Source: Syngnathus acus (lineage: Eukaryota > Chordata > Actinopteri > Syngnathiformes > Syngnathidae). Taken from it: a DNA stretch of 64,000 bases. A program made the translations under genes and the position numbers. A model generated the notes under the pieces. The model did no database searches. It saw only the letters and a list, made by a program, of their open reading frames with translations, and was not told where the DNA came from. The DNA lies in NCBI RefSeq assembly GCF_901709675.1, contig NC_051101.1, forward strand, positions 8,576,501-8,640,500, written 5' to 3'. Positions 11,691 to 24,922 of this stretch are shown piece by piece. The first letter of the stretch is position 1; each line of letters opens with the position of its first letter.

Positions 11691-11960
11691 AACAAGGGGG
11701 GAAATGAGAGCATGAGACCATGAGTACTTGTGCACCAGAAGAGTAATACTAAAGGTACACAATTTGCACAGTTATACCTGTTTAATTGGTACACATACAC
11801 ATTATATTTACATCTGAATTGCTGTTGCTGCATTGTGGTGCCATATTGAATTAAGAGGAGACAATTTTATTTTAAAAGCTTTTTGCTACTACTGCACTGT
11901 ATATTTCTCCCTGGAGAGAAGGTGCAAAACCTGAGAAAGCACGTGGGCAGCCAATGATTG

Positions 11961-11972
11961 CCACTAGATGGC
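11961..11972 (+). promoter_or_regulatory. CTCF-type core motif upstream of sox4
   Basis: CCACTAGATGGC matches the CTCF core consensus CCASYAGRKGGC at every position and is followed by GTCG. It lies about 1.2 kb upstream of the inferred sox4 promoter. CTCF sites near developmental promoters often anchor enhancer loops or mark insulators; occupancy here is not shown. Confidence 0.45.
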
Positions 11973-12645
11973 GTCGCAGAGCCAGACAGGGCTCGGCTAT
12001 GTTGCAGTCTGAGAATTTGGGCAACAGAGATCCGTAGAGATCAGACCCAGCATCAAGAACATTTATTTTGGGTGTGGTGGGGGTTACATAATGCCTCTAA
12101 CCATGACACTGGGAGTGTACCTGGGCACATTTGTGGATTTTAATTTGGATTGAATCGTTGAACATTCTTTTCTTTTGAGACGTTCTCATTTTGGGACAGT
12201 TTGCATATGATTAACTGTGAGTGTGAATTTTAAAAATCACTGTAATAATCTCTGTTGGAAACCATCAAAATGATCTAAAAAGAGTGATGAGAGAGATTAA
12301 ATGAGGGGACCACACGTTTCTAAATGAAAGTCAAAGGTGACTTAGACCACCAGTGAGAAATTAGTATGGAAGTATAGTCACCAGTGTTACCGGATGCATT
12401 TCAGTGGTTACAATTATACTCAATATGGCCTCATATCTCCAGTGCATCCAAGTAAAGCAATGGGTAATTGGGCTCCAATTTGTGTGTTCATGGAGCATAA
12501 CAGCAATGGAAATAAGAATGTTAACTCATAAACTCACTCTGCTCCTAAATGCCATTTTAATATGATACTGTGGGAAAATGTAATAAATATGCTCTATAGA
12601 AGTACCTTGATGGAGTGGCAGCCTATGGCAAACGTGTACTTAATG

Positions 12646-12671
12646 ATATATATATATATATATATATATAT
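12646..12671. repeat. (AT)13 tract
   Basis: Thirteen uninterrupted AT units. Confidence 0.95.
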
Positions 12672-14536
12672 CACATACTATTATTGATCATTACAAACGG
12701 CTATGTCTGCCCGACTCTCTGTGTCATCTATCGTTTGATCAATCGACCGACTGACCTAACTACCTATCTTTCTGCACTAACACTCAATCCAACATTTTTA
12801 TCAAATGCACTGTATTCTGTTCTATTCTGTATTGTATCATATTTGAATATATTCTCCACCTGGAAAGCTATACGGGGGGGTATTTTACATTCTTCTCACC
12901 TCACTGAGCACGTCTTTTTCTTGGGTAACAGTGCCCTGTCTTTTTCTTTCTTCCACTGTGTGCACATTAGTATGCCATGCATGCAGACACGCAAAAGCAC
13001 GCACACACACAAATATACAGGAGCTGAAAGGATAAGTAGCGCTTTCAAACTTTCCTCTTGCTTTTTCAGTCACTCTTCTTTACTGCCATTGTTCGAGCGT
13101 GGTGCAGCTGCCACGTGAGTTGGAGTGGGTCGCGTGCCAACCCTAATCTCAACAGGTGTCCCTTTGGAAAACTCCCACCACCCCCTCACAACACCTCCCT
13201 ACGTCTTTGTCATGCCTCACACACACCCTCCCAGACGCTAAATTTTAACCCTCCCCCACTTTGGTTGTCATCACGCTTGGTTTTCAGCAAGTTCAGCAAA
13301 TAGAGTTTGATTGAAACATTACAGCTAAAACTGTGAGGTATTGCAAAACTACACCTAATGAAACCAGTCATCTTAAAAGTGGACTACTGTGATAAGGTCG
13401 GAATGATCCTAAAATGCTATGTTCACTGCCCTCTTGAGTCCTTCTTTCCAGCATAACTTAACGTTTCTCAGCTACAGCCAACCACAAAGGCCTTATTTGA
13501 AAATTCAATTCATATGGTCTACCATTGCATCCCGCACTGATGGAGTAGACAGCGAAAGAGTGCCTACAAAATGCTCACTGTGATGTGCTTCAGGCATCAT
13601 ACATCAGGTATTATGCTGAAGAATGTTTCCTTTTGATTCTGCCTTGTAAAAGTTTGACTTTCTTCAACTTTCTTCAACAGGTGCACACACTACTGTATAC
13701 GGACAAACGTCTTGAGACACACGTAATAAATTCATTCAGAATTAGTTATGAATGCCTAATCTTACCAAGACATTTTGAACAATTATATGCTTCCAACCGA
13801 AGATGCGATCAAGTCACATGTGCAAGCCTCAAGCAAGTCTGAAGTCTTCACTTTCAAGTCTTAAGCAAACTCCAAGACATTTTACATGTGACCTCATTGT
13901 GCATTGAAATTCTAGAAAACAAAAAATATATATTTTAGAATGTGCCAATTGACTATGTCTTTAAAGGACCTCTAGTATTTAACAGCAGGTGTCAGCAAGG
14001 TTGTGGTAAGCATTAAAAACTGTTCATCCAGTGATTTAGATTCTTCTGCCTAATAATCTTCTGCTCTCTGGGTATCCCATAAAACCACAAAATGTTAAGT
14101 TGGGAACAGTTTATTTGAATAAAAAGTATACCTGTGGCAGACATGCACATTAATCAGGAAAACATCATTGTCTCTCAGAATGTTGTCGGCAAGGCAACAG
14201 CTCCAGTAGCCCAACATTTACTACGACTTGTCTGCTCCATGCAGCTACGGGATGGTCTTTTATTTATTATATTTTAATTGTCATGAAAATCATCCTCACA
14301 ACAAAGATCTTTACAACCCTCAAACAGACGGATGACCGGTTACAGTATATATGAAATGTGTTTATTTAGTCGTATTTCTAAAGCTTCGTTTGAACAGGTG
14401 TTTTCGGCCACAGATACAGACAATGATACAGACATAAATACACATGCAAGAACACACACTCTCGGCAGTCAAAGTCTTATCTTATCCAGAAAGAGCAGCT
14501 GCAAAGTATGACCCAAGCTGACCTGTTAATGATTGG

Positions 14537-14576
14537 AGTGTGTGTGTGTGGGTGTGGGTGTGTGTATGTGTGTGTG
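14537..14576 (+). repeat. Imperfect (GT)n tract
   Basis: GT repeats interrupted by GGGT and TAT variants. Confidence 0.9.
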
Positions 14577-15310
14577 ATCTCTCCCCTTTGCCAAATGACA
14601 TGAGCTTACATATTATCAGTGGCCGCACTTTGATTTGTGACGTTTAGCAAGTTGGATTTGAACATCTGCTGCATTTCAAGGTGGTTTCTATGTGAACTAC
14701 AACTTCATGTACAAACATTTTACAAGAAGTGATGATTAATAATAATAACCATTTGAATAATAACAACAATATTACCCTTTATTTAAAATCATCATCAGCA
14801 GAGAATGAGCCAAGGAAATACAGGTTTCCTTAACTCAGCTTGGGGTGACTCGAACAGCGTGGAATAAAGCGACATTTAGCACTGTATCATTTGAGCATCG
14901 TCATCGCAATGGATGTCCACACAATAGTTATATGCAAAGCACTTTGCCTTCAGCGATTGTAAATCTATTTAGTGCTTTTTTTTAGAGCCTGTGTGCTATT
15001 TGATAATTGAAGAGCCCTAAACATGTTATTATTATTAAATATCAGTATTTTTTTTATTTGTAGGATTTAGCGGGGTGTGAAGGTTTTATACTTGTGACAA
15101 AAGAAATACTAGCCTAGCTGTCATTGTGGACATTAACAACACTGGGAGAGCTACTGTGATATGTTGTTGCAGTTACAGGAGGTGGCAGCTGACTACAGAG
15201 ACAACTTCAATCTGCCATACATGGTTGAACGCTGTCTTGAGAAATGAATGTGTGCATAAACGGTTGAGCTTTTATGTGTGTTCAGGTGAGCAGCATGGCA
15301 AATTTGCATG

Positions 15311-15313
15311 AGT

Positions 15314-15362
<49 letters not shown>
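15311..15362 (+). repeat. (GT)n tract
   Basis: Near-pure GT with one early GAG interruption. A second GT tract follows about 115 bases later. Confidence 0.95.
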
Positions 15363-15363
<1 letters not shown>

Positions 15364-15474
15364 AAGCAACTAAGTGTGTCCATTCAGAGGTGACTTGTCA
15401 GTTGACTCGGAATCATAAGACCTGGTGTCACCATGTCACCTGCAACCTGTACTGCACGTGTGTGTGTTTGAAAT

Positions 15475-15475
<1 letters not shown>

Positions 15476-15508
<33 letters not shown>

Positions 15509-15517
15509 TGTGTGTGT
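15476..15517 (+). repeat. (GT)n tract
   Basis: GT repeats ending in a TCTGTGTG interruption. Confidence 0.93.
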
Positions 15518-16026
15518 CAGTGTCAGTCAAACCCCCCTTGGGATTTCTCAGTACTCACCCAAAAGAAGAATGGATGACACTGTGAAGGGTCCCTGAAGTG
15601 GCGCTCAGGTGATGAGGCAGCCATGCTTGTGTGTGTGCGTGCGCATGCATGTGTGCGTTTGTGTCTTCACATCCCAAGAGACTCACTACCTTCTTTTGGG
15701 AATAGATGCCTCACATGATGGTTTTGGCAAAGCAAAAGTTGAGCTATGATCTGCAAAGGGAGTTGATGCTGCAGTCACTTTATATCGGGGTCGTATAGAG
15801 AGTGAGGTCACTAGGGTTATGAATTAAAAAAAGAGACTCGTAAATACATTGCTTCAAAAATATGTTGTAATCGTGTGGAACTGGGAGACGTTAGTACATA
15901 ACATTTTGTTATTGGGGTTAGGGTTGGGGTTCCTCAAAGAAAAAAAAAACAGTCCAGTTCATGTAAGTGAAGATCCTGAAAAGCAAAAATAAATACTGTA
16001 CGTCTTGTAAATGTGACAAAACATTA

Positions 16027-16617
16027 CCGTATTTTCCGGACTATAAGTCGCAGTTTTTTTCATAGTTTGGCCGGGGGTGCGATTTATGTGTGAAATTATT
16101 AACACATTATTTTATTTGTGATTTTCACACTATCTAGGGTGCTCTAGGCCTGTGGAATAATTGGAACTGCAATAAGCGACGTAGAAGAGGAAGCGCCGCA
16201 TCTTCCGGAGTTAGCAGAGTTTTTTAAAAGTGACGCAGTGGAAGAAGATTTCATTAGATTTAGTGATTTGAGGTGACACGGATGGTCTGGTAAACGTGTT
16301 AGCATTTATGCTATAGTTATCTGAATAACTCTTAATATGTTACGTCAGGCACGTTCTTAGTTTGTTGTTTATGTGTCATGTAACGTTGGCATACTGTACA
16401 ACTAATCAGCCTGTTGTTGCCTCTATTCTATTTTTATTTTAAATTGCCTTTCAAGATGACATGTCTGTTCCTGGTGTTTGAATTTATCAAATAAATGTCC
16501 CCCCAAAATGCGACTTATACACCAGTTCAACTTATATATGTCTTTTTCTTTTTTAATATGCATTTTATGGCTGGTGCGACTTGTAATCCGGAGCGATTTA
16601 TCGCACAGAAAATAAGG
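16027..16617. mobile_element. Short inverted-repeat DNA transposon, 591-bp copy (subfamily A)
   Basis: The left end reads CCGTATTTTCCGGACTATAAG and the right end, read inward, CCTTATTTTCTGTGCGATAAA, so the terminal inverted repeats have drifted. TA dinucleotides flank both ends (16025-16026, 16618-16619) and may be the target duplication. The interior has no coding capacity. It shares the blocks CCTGTGGAATA, TTACGTCAGGC and AATAAATG(T)CCCCCCAAAATGCGAC with the copy at 49368, which proves common origin. The superfamily is not assigned; a TA target would fit Tc1/mariner-like or related elements. Confidence 0.75.
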
Positions 16618-16847
16618 TAAATGTTTTTTGTGCTTTGTTTTTTGTTTTACACATCAATTTTGCATTTTCACTTTTTTGAACATGCCTTTGTATATCGTAT
16701 GGTTTCCTGCAACAGGTTTAAGCTAGGTATCATTTTTCCATCATCAGATTATTAGAAACACATTGGACGTATGCATCTCGCTAAGTGACAAAGTACTTTC
16801 TCACCAATTACCGACTACCATATCCTCTTCACACCCGGCAGACTGAG

Positions 16848-16848
<1 letters not shown>

Positions 16849-16925
<77 letters not shown>

Positions 16926-16941
16926 GTGTGTGCGGTGTGTG
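16849..16941 (+). repeat. Long (GT)n microsatellite
   Basis: Pure GT for about 70 bases, then CGTG and CGGTG variants. It is the longest GT tract in the window. Confidence 0.96.
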
Positions 16942-17883
16942 AAAACATTAAATCAGAGAAGGAGGTTTTAAAGGGGTTGTCACTTGCGTTTACCTTCCCT
17001 CAAGCTTCATTAGGTGATTGACATGGTTTGATAATATCACACTGCCATGGATAGTTCCTTATACCAGTGTGGATGTCATCAATATTGCCATGAATCAGAT
17101 ACAGAACATTACATGACTGAAAGGTTTAAGAATGTGTCCATCAATCGATTCTCCTCGTCGACTGAGAACTACTGTATAACAAAAGACATGCAGTGGCTGA
17201 TGAACCTTGGAACAAAGCATTGACATCCCTGACTTGAACATCCAATCTGAAATCACTCCAGACCACATCACATCTAAATAGTCCAGAATTTTTCTCAACA
17301 GCACTCTTAAAAAACACTTTTACAACTGAGCTGAGAAGGGAGCATAGGCGCTTGTCATTGGAAGTATGAAGGCCTACATTGGCAGAGGAGGGAAGAGGAT
17401 AGTTACGAGGGTAAAATAACAGGTTTGGCTCCTATGAAAGGTCTGTCTCCCCATGTTGGGTGCTTTGGAATCAAGGGCAAAGCAATTTCTGGTTGTCACT
17501 TGGAGATAAAAGGCAGTTGTGAGAGCATGCATCACATGGGTACTTGAAATATTCTGGGCCATCATTTGGAACAAGGATGCAGTACACATGTATATTTATT
17601 TATTCCCTCGCAGCAGCTTCTATCATCACAGTCACTAACCTTTATATATCGTAATTTAATTGTTTTTAATAACAGGAATGGATCCACCGGCATTGAACAG
17701 AGGAAGCCAGCAAATGAAATCCAATGAATTTCGGAACTTTAAGAAAGTTATTCCTTTTGATTTTTTGTCAGAAAAAAAGTTGATTGTTAAATATAAACAT
17801 GCCGTATAATCAGAATATTGTAACTGATCACAAAAAAATAATGGTGAGAGTCTAGTGTCACAGCTTTAAAAAAAAAAATTGAC

Positions 17884-17967
17884 TATAATAGTTTAATGGG
17901 GCTTCATCTGGATGGAGAGCTTTAAAATAAAGAATATAATGGTTTAATGGGGCTTCTTCTGAATGGA
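17884..17967 (+). repeat. Local 51-bp-offset duplication
   Basis: TATAATAGTTTAATGGGGCT at 17884 recurs with one change (TATAATGGTTTAATGGGGCT) at 17935; similarity extends about 33 bases through TTC.TCTG.ATGGA. Confidence 0.85.
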
Positions 17968-20309
17968 CAACAAGGGATGTGCTGTGCAAACCTCTCAGTT
18001 ACACAAACGCTTTCTGCCAGTCTGCCAGGCAGGAGTTAGCAATAGTGTGTGCGTATTGCCTCTCTCACTTCTCCAAGCCAGTCGCTCTGCAGTGCGGCAG
18101 GCTGGGGTAGCAGACACACACTCTCACACACACATTTTCCTTCACTCCCATATTTTTTAGGAAAGGAAGCGATGAGGAGCGAGCAACAGGCTCACAATTT
18201 TCCAGTGTTTTATTCGATATCAGCTGCTAAAACAAGTGTCGCCTCCTTTACGTGACTCAACCTGCCAAGCGAAACAAAAACGAGTGGGAAGTAAGAAGAC
18301 GAAATTTGGATCCATATGATGGAATATTGGAAGTAAGCTATTTTTGTTGTTGGGGTTTTTTTCGGGACAACTGAGAGAAGCCAAGGAATTTTCACTGCTT
18401 GGAAAATATGACCCCTTTGGGCTCTGGCTATGGTCAGTCTTCACCCGTGCGTCCTCCTGCTGATATAACAGATGGAAATCTCCCACTCTCATTCCAGGAT
18501 ACAGATGCAATCGGGCCTTGTGCAATATAAAAGCAATATAAATCAAACTCGCTGCAGCGGTTTCCAGCTAGGGATGCTGTCCAGCTAGCGGCACCCAGCC
18601 CAGAGAAATTGCAGCCCCGGTGGGGAACAAGAACATGGTGGAGCGGGAGAGAGGAGCTTCCAGACAGGATGACCTACATTCAGCACTGTCTACGAGTCAA
18701 CAACTGAGGGAGAGGGGAAGAAAAAAAGGGGGTGGGGTGAGGGAGACAGTCGAAGAAAGAAGGATGAGACAGCAGGAAGGTGCAACGATGCTACACAACC
18801 AAAAGCAAAGGATAAAGAGAAGATTCATTAGGAGATTACATACAAATTGGACTTCCCGTACTTTTTCTTTCTACAAATGCATTTTTTGCCACCCACCCCA
18901 ACATTCTACCTGCTCTCCCATTTGTCACCACCAACTTGGAATGCCAAAATGAATGTGTTGTCCAAGCTGCAATGCTACGTTTGCTTCCTTTTTATACTTT
19001 ATCCAGCATTTGTTCCACTCTTCTCATCTTTCCCTTTTCGTCTGTCTGGAACCAACTCCAGCACCCTTATCCCTGTAAACTGTACCCCCTCTTTGCCCGC
19101 ATTTATCTCTCTCCGCCTCTTCTTCTATTGTCATTTATCTAGCACTTAGTAGCACAAACAGGTTTTTTTTTATGGTGGATTACTTTGTCTGGCCACATGC
19201 TGTTATCTAGGACAGTGTTGGGAAAGAAACAGCAAGAAGCAGCTCCAACTTTCTTCCTCACTATATGAGCCTGACTGGTTAGCTTCGCTATGTTTATCTA
19301 TCAGACGCAAACATGTTTGTGAGTGTAAGAGTCTTGTTTTCAGACTACCTTTGAAGCCATTGTGCAATTGACTTGTGTGCGTTGGACTCGCTTGCCTTGA
19401 GGCGTTTGCACTAGCGTGCCATGAAGATCCCCAATTGACATTGTCTTTGTTTCGTTGATTCTGCAAGTAACTTGTTTGGATAAAGACAGAAATGCACGCT
19501 TTCTGTTTTGATGCTGCCTCATCAGTTTTTTTCCCCCTTATGTTTCCCGTGCCTTGTACCCACTTCATAATTTCTCCCCACATGCATGTCAGTCCTTCGG
19601 GAACAGTCTTAAGGACATGAGAGTGAATTGAGGCTGAAGAGGAGGAAATGACATGGCTAATGCAAGAGGACACACAGCCACCTGTCAGGAAAAATCAAGG
19701 GTACAGAGCGAGAGGATATGAATAATTCATGAGACAAAATTACACTGCTTTCACCTTCTTCAATGAGATTAATCAGAATTCTTCAGTCATAAGTGCACAT
19801 TTGTCTTTCCAGTAACCATCATTTCAGACTTTTAATAATTTGCAGATTTTGATTTACCGAGAAAGAAATCCATGTTTTTTTTAGACTTGTTTGTTAAATG
19901 TTATGGAGCTTTGCAACATGTTAAATTGTAAATTGTGAATTTATCATGCCGTTTTTCACCTGGTTTCAGTCATGTAGATAATTTTTCTCTTTATTTATGT
20001 TTCGCTCATATCTAGTTGGATAATGTCTTGCATTGTAATTAGGGGGGTTTAACGCCCAGGGGTTCTATTTTTGTGACAAGCACAAGTCTGGCACGAAGCA
20101 TGGTGTAAATCTGCACAGGGGCGGTCTAGATTATGTTTTGTAATGTTTTTTTCCACAGACGCACGTTGCTTGGCGCGGATCAAATCGGATTTTGTGCCAT
20201 TGTGGGTGTGAACACAGTAGACTTGATTTGCCACCAATAGGCTACTCTCATTCCCTCGAAAATCGGCATGTGAGAGGCCTGGAAATGGCGGAAAGCACAA
20301 CTGATTCGC

Positions 20310-20355
20310 TGTATCTATCCATCTATGAATCCATCCATCAATCTATCAATCCATC
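20310..20355 (+). repeat. TCTA/TCCA tetranucleotide tract
   Basis: Mixed CTATC, CCATC and CAATC units forming a degenerate tetranucleotide repeat. Confidence 0.7.
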
Positions 20356-22203
20356 CAAGATTGATATATGTAGTCCTAGTTCACCATGGTACAATTTAAT
20401 ATCTTAGGATCACTATAATTATCTTTCTACTGTATGCCGATTGGCTGATAGATATAACAGGTATCTACAATTTTTTTATAACTGAAGTGTATCTTACCAA
20501 CTATGATCTGTAAAAAGCAAAAATAAATAAATAAGTGAAGTCATCTTGAAATGCTGTCATAAGCACCGACAATGCTTTATAACTCTCAGGCACTCTTGGA
20601 ACAATGCCCACTTGTGGGCAAACCCGATTTTGAAGTAATAGGAAACTTAGTTGCCAGTACCATTCCACCTGCATCGCTGCGTTATGTTTTCTTAGCACCC
20701 AATGAGGTCGGCTTTTAAATGGAATGTTCAATTTGTCCGCACTGGAGTCCAAATCATGACTAACGCTGCTTCCATCCACTAAGACCCTGACAGAGACTTA
20801 CTTGTTGTTGGTGACAGCCTTGCTTAGGTCACTCTGCTCTTTCTATATCAGCGTAATAAGTTTGACCTTTATATAAACATACATCCAATGAACCACTATC
20901 ACCCCCTCTCTATCTTACACACATGCACACACAAATCTTTCTCTATGGTCTCCTTCCCACATTACGCGCCAAGTCCTGAGATCCATTATTTACAAATGGC
21001 AACTACACGGAACATCTTTTTTAAGCATGCACACACGGCTGTTGATGTGCTGTTTGCTGTTATTCTATGCACTGACATTCATATAAAGGTCTTTAATCTG
21101 GTTCGTGCTTATATCTGAAATCTTGACAAAACTAAAATAACTGCAGAAATCAAGTCAGCTTTACAGAGAACAATCAAGTTTGTTCTCGTTGTCCTGAGTG
21201 CATGGCAGACAATCCCACCAGTCAATTACAGTCGAACAACAACATCAAGCTCATGAAAGCTTTCTGCTTTCACCTTCTAAAGTAAATAGCATTTACTTGT
21301 GTGTTGTGAAAGTGTAGTGCCCTTGTGATGTGTCCCCCCCACCCCAGCTCTTTTTTTTTTTTTTAGCTGATTTTATTCTTAAGACTTTATATTCATAAGG
21401 TCAACATTTTATATATTGTCTTATCTTGTTTATTTCAATGGCCGAGATTGTCCCCATGAATCAAAACACTTCAATGCAGTATTTTACACTTGTCACTTAT
21501 GAATCAAATGTGAGGTGAAAATGACTGTTGAGCATTACATTCATTTTCTTCTATAAATATCCCGCCTGTGTTTGACAGGGCTCACTTCACGTTACGGGTG
21601 CTAATGTTTTAATAAAGCTTCTTTGGGTTCTCAGTCATATCTCTCCCATTACGCTGTTATATCAGGTGTCAATTTTTGAACTCAGGAATAGATACATGAC
21701 AAATACTATTTAAATGAATTATATTTAAAATAAAGATTGTTTCAGTTAATTTTCCGTTTTGTGATTATTTTGGTTAAGCGTTAAACTGCAATGGGAACAT
21801 AAATGTTGTGATTACTATAGTGAGGCCGCTTAGCTATTAGTTGCTGTGTGAAGTGACGCCTGACATATTAAAGTGAGACTCAGTTCAAAATGTATTTGTT
21901 ACAGTAATAAGACGAGTCATTAAAAACTAGACTCAACATTAGCTGCGACAATGCTGGTGACTTAATTCCTGCTTTTCTTCTTAGTAGTGAGCATGTCAGG
22001 TGGTCATTAGCATTAATCCTATTATTTCCAAGACAAATTCAGCCACCTACACGTTAGTGAACACATTCAAGGCAGGGCTATTTTATTTCATGTACAAGAT
22101 AATTCAAAGTGCAGTTCTAGCTGGAATTTTGAAATTGCAGTAAAAAAAAAAAATAGTTGGTCAGGTGAATCTTGGTTAAAGGTTAAAGAAGGACATTAAA
22201 ACA

Positions 22204-22252
22204 TCCATCCATTCATCCATTATCTGTACCGCTTGTCCCCACGGGGGTCGCC
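22204..22252 (+). mobile_element. Teleost dispersed-repeat end (TCCATCCAT...CCGCTTGTCCC)
   Basis: CATCCATCCATTCATCCATT is followed by ATCTGTACCGCTTGTCCCC and ACGGGGGTCGCC. This is the short repeat terminus found throughout fish genomes, usually at the 3' end of a retroposon; no body is attached here. Confidence 0.55.
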
Positions 22253-24157
22253 GGCGACATTAAAACATTGGCTCTAAATTAATCTAGCTGGTTTTAACAT
22301 ACCAACAATTTCTCTATTCGATAAGATGAAAAGCAGGTTTTCTGTCAGGTCGAACCTGCTTCAAACCACTGACTCCACTAAGTATGTTTTGTCAACAGAT
22401 ACAGAGGTGAAACATGGTGAGAAGAGTTGAATGTGGATCTCACCACTTTGCAGCGTGTGCATCAGACATGTAAATGATCTGTTTGTTCAGTTTAACTGAT
22501 GTAACAGACACACAGGAACTTAACAAACTCCCTAGTAAAGTTAAAAACTCTATCCTCTCACTAAACTACGCCAACTATGTCAAATTTTAAGTTAGTAAGT
22601 GGCAATGAGGTTTAAAGAATTGCTTTATTACTTGTGAGTACTTTTTTAAAGCTTTTTTTCTTTTCGTTTGTACAATAGCTTACGCAAGTTAATAGGTATA
22701 AATACAACAATCTTTTTACAGAATTAAACAACACAAAATGCTGGGCAGTTACGCTTCATTTCATACACATGCAGGCATTCAGGCAATAGGTCTGTCTATG
22801 AAGACACTTATATCTGCCTGTACTTTTGTACTTCAAATATGCCAAACCCATATCCTGGTTCTCATGTCTTATTATTGAAATGAGAATGAACTGGATGTCA
22901 GAACGGCAATGTGTGTCCTGGGGCCACTGTCAGAGAATGAGCACACAAGTAGCCTGCACACGTTATGCAAAACATGGTTTAATAATGTGCTTTTTTTTTT
23001 TTTTTAATAATATGAAGATGCATACAAATGCCAAGTACACCTGTAACATATTCTTGTGTATAAAAGTACACATGGACAGAATGTCTCACTGAATATTGTT
23101 TTGCCATCTCGGTAATCCTTTTCTATTTATGCTATATTTTTCATATAAATATCTATGACAATGATCATGTTACTACTGTCCTGTAGGCACAATAATCTGA
23201 TGTCCCAGTAGTTTAGCAGGTTGGTATAGTAGATGTAGTTTTTCGCGAACTCTTCAGAGAGATCCGCACCAGAGCATAATATGTTTGCAAATGTGGCCAT
23301 GGTTCAAGTTCACACTCACAAGGGGGCTTATTCTTACTTACTTTCAGCACGGTTTATATCACTGAAACGCACAATTAGCGTATCAATACATTCCATGCAC
23401 AAAGCCATGACAAGCGGTGCTAACAAAAACACACACACACTTTTCCAGACAGTCCCATATGGACTCATTAGGGGCCAGTCTATCGCCACCTGTGCACTGA
23501 ACGGCCCAACGGAACAGCTCTGACATTGACAACGGAAAGGAGCTGTGCAGGAAATATGTTCCCACACATGCAAACACGCACACATTCACAGGTTTAGCCT
23601 ATCATGCATATAAGGCTCTGTACACATATGGTAATGCAAATCAAGGTAGCTGAGAGACATTGCTGGAGGCAAACTTGAAATCTCTTTCATACTTTTTAGT
23701 GTGCATGTTTATGTTTAGTTACACCACAGCAGACAGTGGAGGTTTTGCAGGATTGGTCGTGAATCAATGAGGACAAAAATGTTCAGGTCTCAGAGGTCCG
23801 ATTAGTGGTCATTTTTGCCCTTCTCAGACTGACTCTGGGACAAATGAACCTAATTTGACTAATTGTTAGATACTGTTTCGTCCGAACACAAATGTGTACT
23901 ACTGTGCTCCTAAAGGGTAAAAAAAAGCTCAATTCTGGAGTAATCAATCGAACTGCTGGCACAGTCAGTTATCGCAGATGTTACATAGATTATAATGACT
24001 GAGTCACTGAGTCATACGCACACACGTGCAACTTCAATATAGTATGAGAACACTTACATGCTAAGCTTAACTGAAAAGCTTTAATTGTGCAAGTGTACGT
24101 AAATATGTACATGTGCTGGTACATTGCCAGTGACTCGGTCATTAGCATTCTGCCTAT

Positions 24158-24194
24158 GCGCGCGCACACACACACTCGCACACATACACACACC
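24158..24194 (+). repeat. (CG)(CA)n alternating tract
   Basis: A GCGCGCGCA block passes into CA repeats, an alternating purine-pyrimidine sequence likely to form Z-DNA. Confidence 0.8.
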
Positions 24195-24907
24195 ACCCAT
24201 TCAATTTCACACATGTCAAGGGAGGCACCCACCAGGCAGTCATATTAAACCAGCTCATTATTTATGCAAGTGGAGTGATCGCCAGACTCCGATTTGCCTC
24301 ATAAATGTTAATATATTCATGGGGAAACTGTAGTTTTAATCTGCCCCACCAGAAAAAATATACTTTTGCTACTACACTACAGCACCATCTAATAAAGAAC
24401 CATACAGCATTACAGTATAGAATTACATCATACTCTCCCTCCTTTCATAGTCTCCCTCCTTTCACTGCATCTCTAACTATTCATCAGTTAATAATAATAA
24501 TAATAATGAGAGGGGAACAAGAAGCTGTTGGTATCTTTGCCTAACACTTAAAGTTTCTTCCACTCTTGAGACATACTACTACAATCCATGATGCTTTAGC
24601 CAATTTGGTCATTAAACAGTAATTAATTTGTTTTATTTATTTATAGTCTCATTATTTGAATGTATATGGACATATGAGCTAATGCTTTTTTTCAACAATG
24701 TATAACTTATTCTGAATGCATTCAAAGTAGGTGTCAATTTTTTCATAATACATATGCAGTTTAAGATTTTTTATTTATTTTTTTTACTGTCCAGTTTCTT
24801 CACCATGTTTTGTAAACAGATGCACAGGCACGCACGCACAGGCACGCACACACAGACACTTATATCACCCAAAATGAAACAACACTAGCTATCTGGATAT
24901 TACCTTG

Positions 24908-24922
24908 GTTGCTAAGCAACCA
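24908..24922. promoter_or_regulatory. RFX-type palindrome
   Basis: GGTTGCTAAGCAACC has 6-bp inverted arms around TAA and closely fits the X-box bound by RFX factors (GTTGCYNNGCAAC-like). Confidence 0.4.

Larger units (their letters stand above)
10761..16026. other. Proximal upstream intergenic region of sox4
   Basis: No gene was found. The region holds the CT and CA tracts at 11.36-11.69 kb, the CTCF-type core at 11961, an AT run at 12646-12671, a diverged GT tract at 14537-14576 and two GT tracts at 15.31-15.52 kb. It sits where promoter-proximal control of sox4 would be expected. Confidence 0.5.

Noticed and set aside
11238-11833. Open frames rich in Cys-Val, His-Thr, Arg-Glu or Ser-Leu repeats here and at other CA/GT tracts
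   Set aside because: Direct translations of dinucleotide microsatellites, with no protein homology expected.
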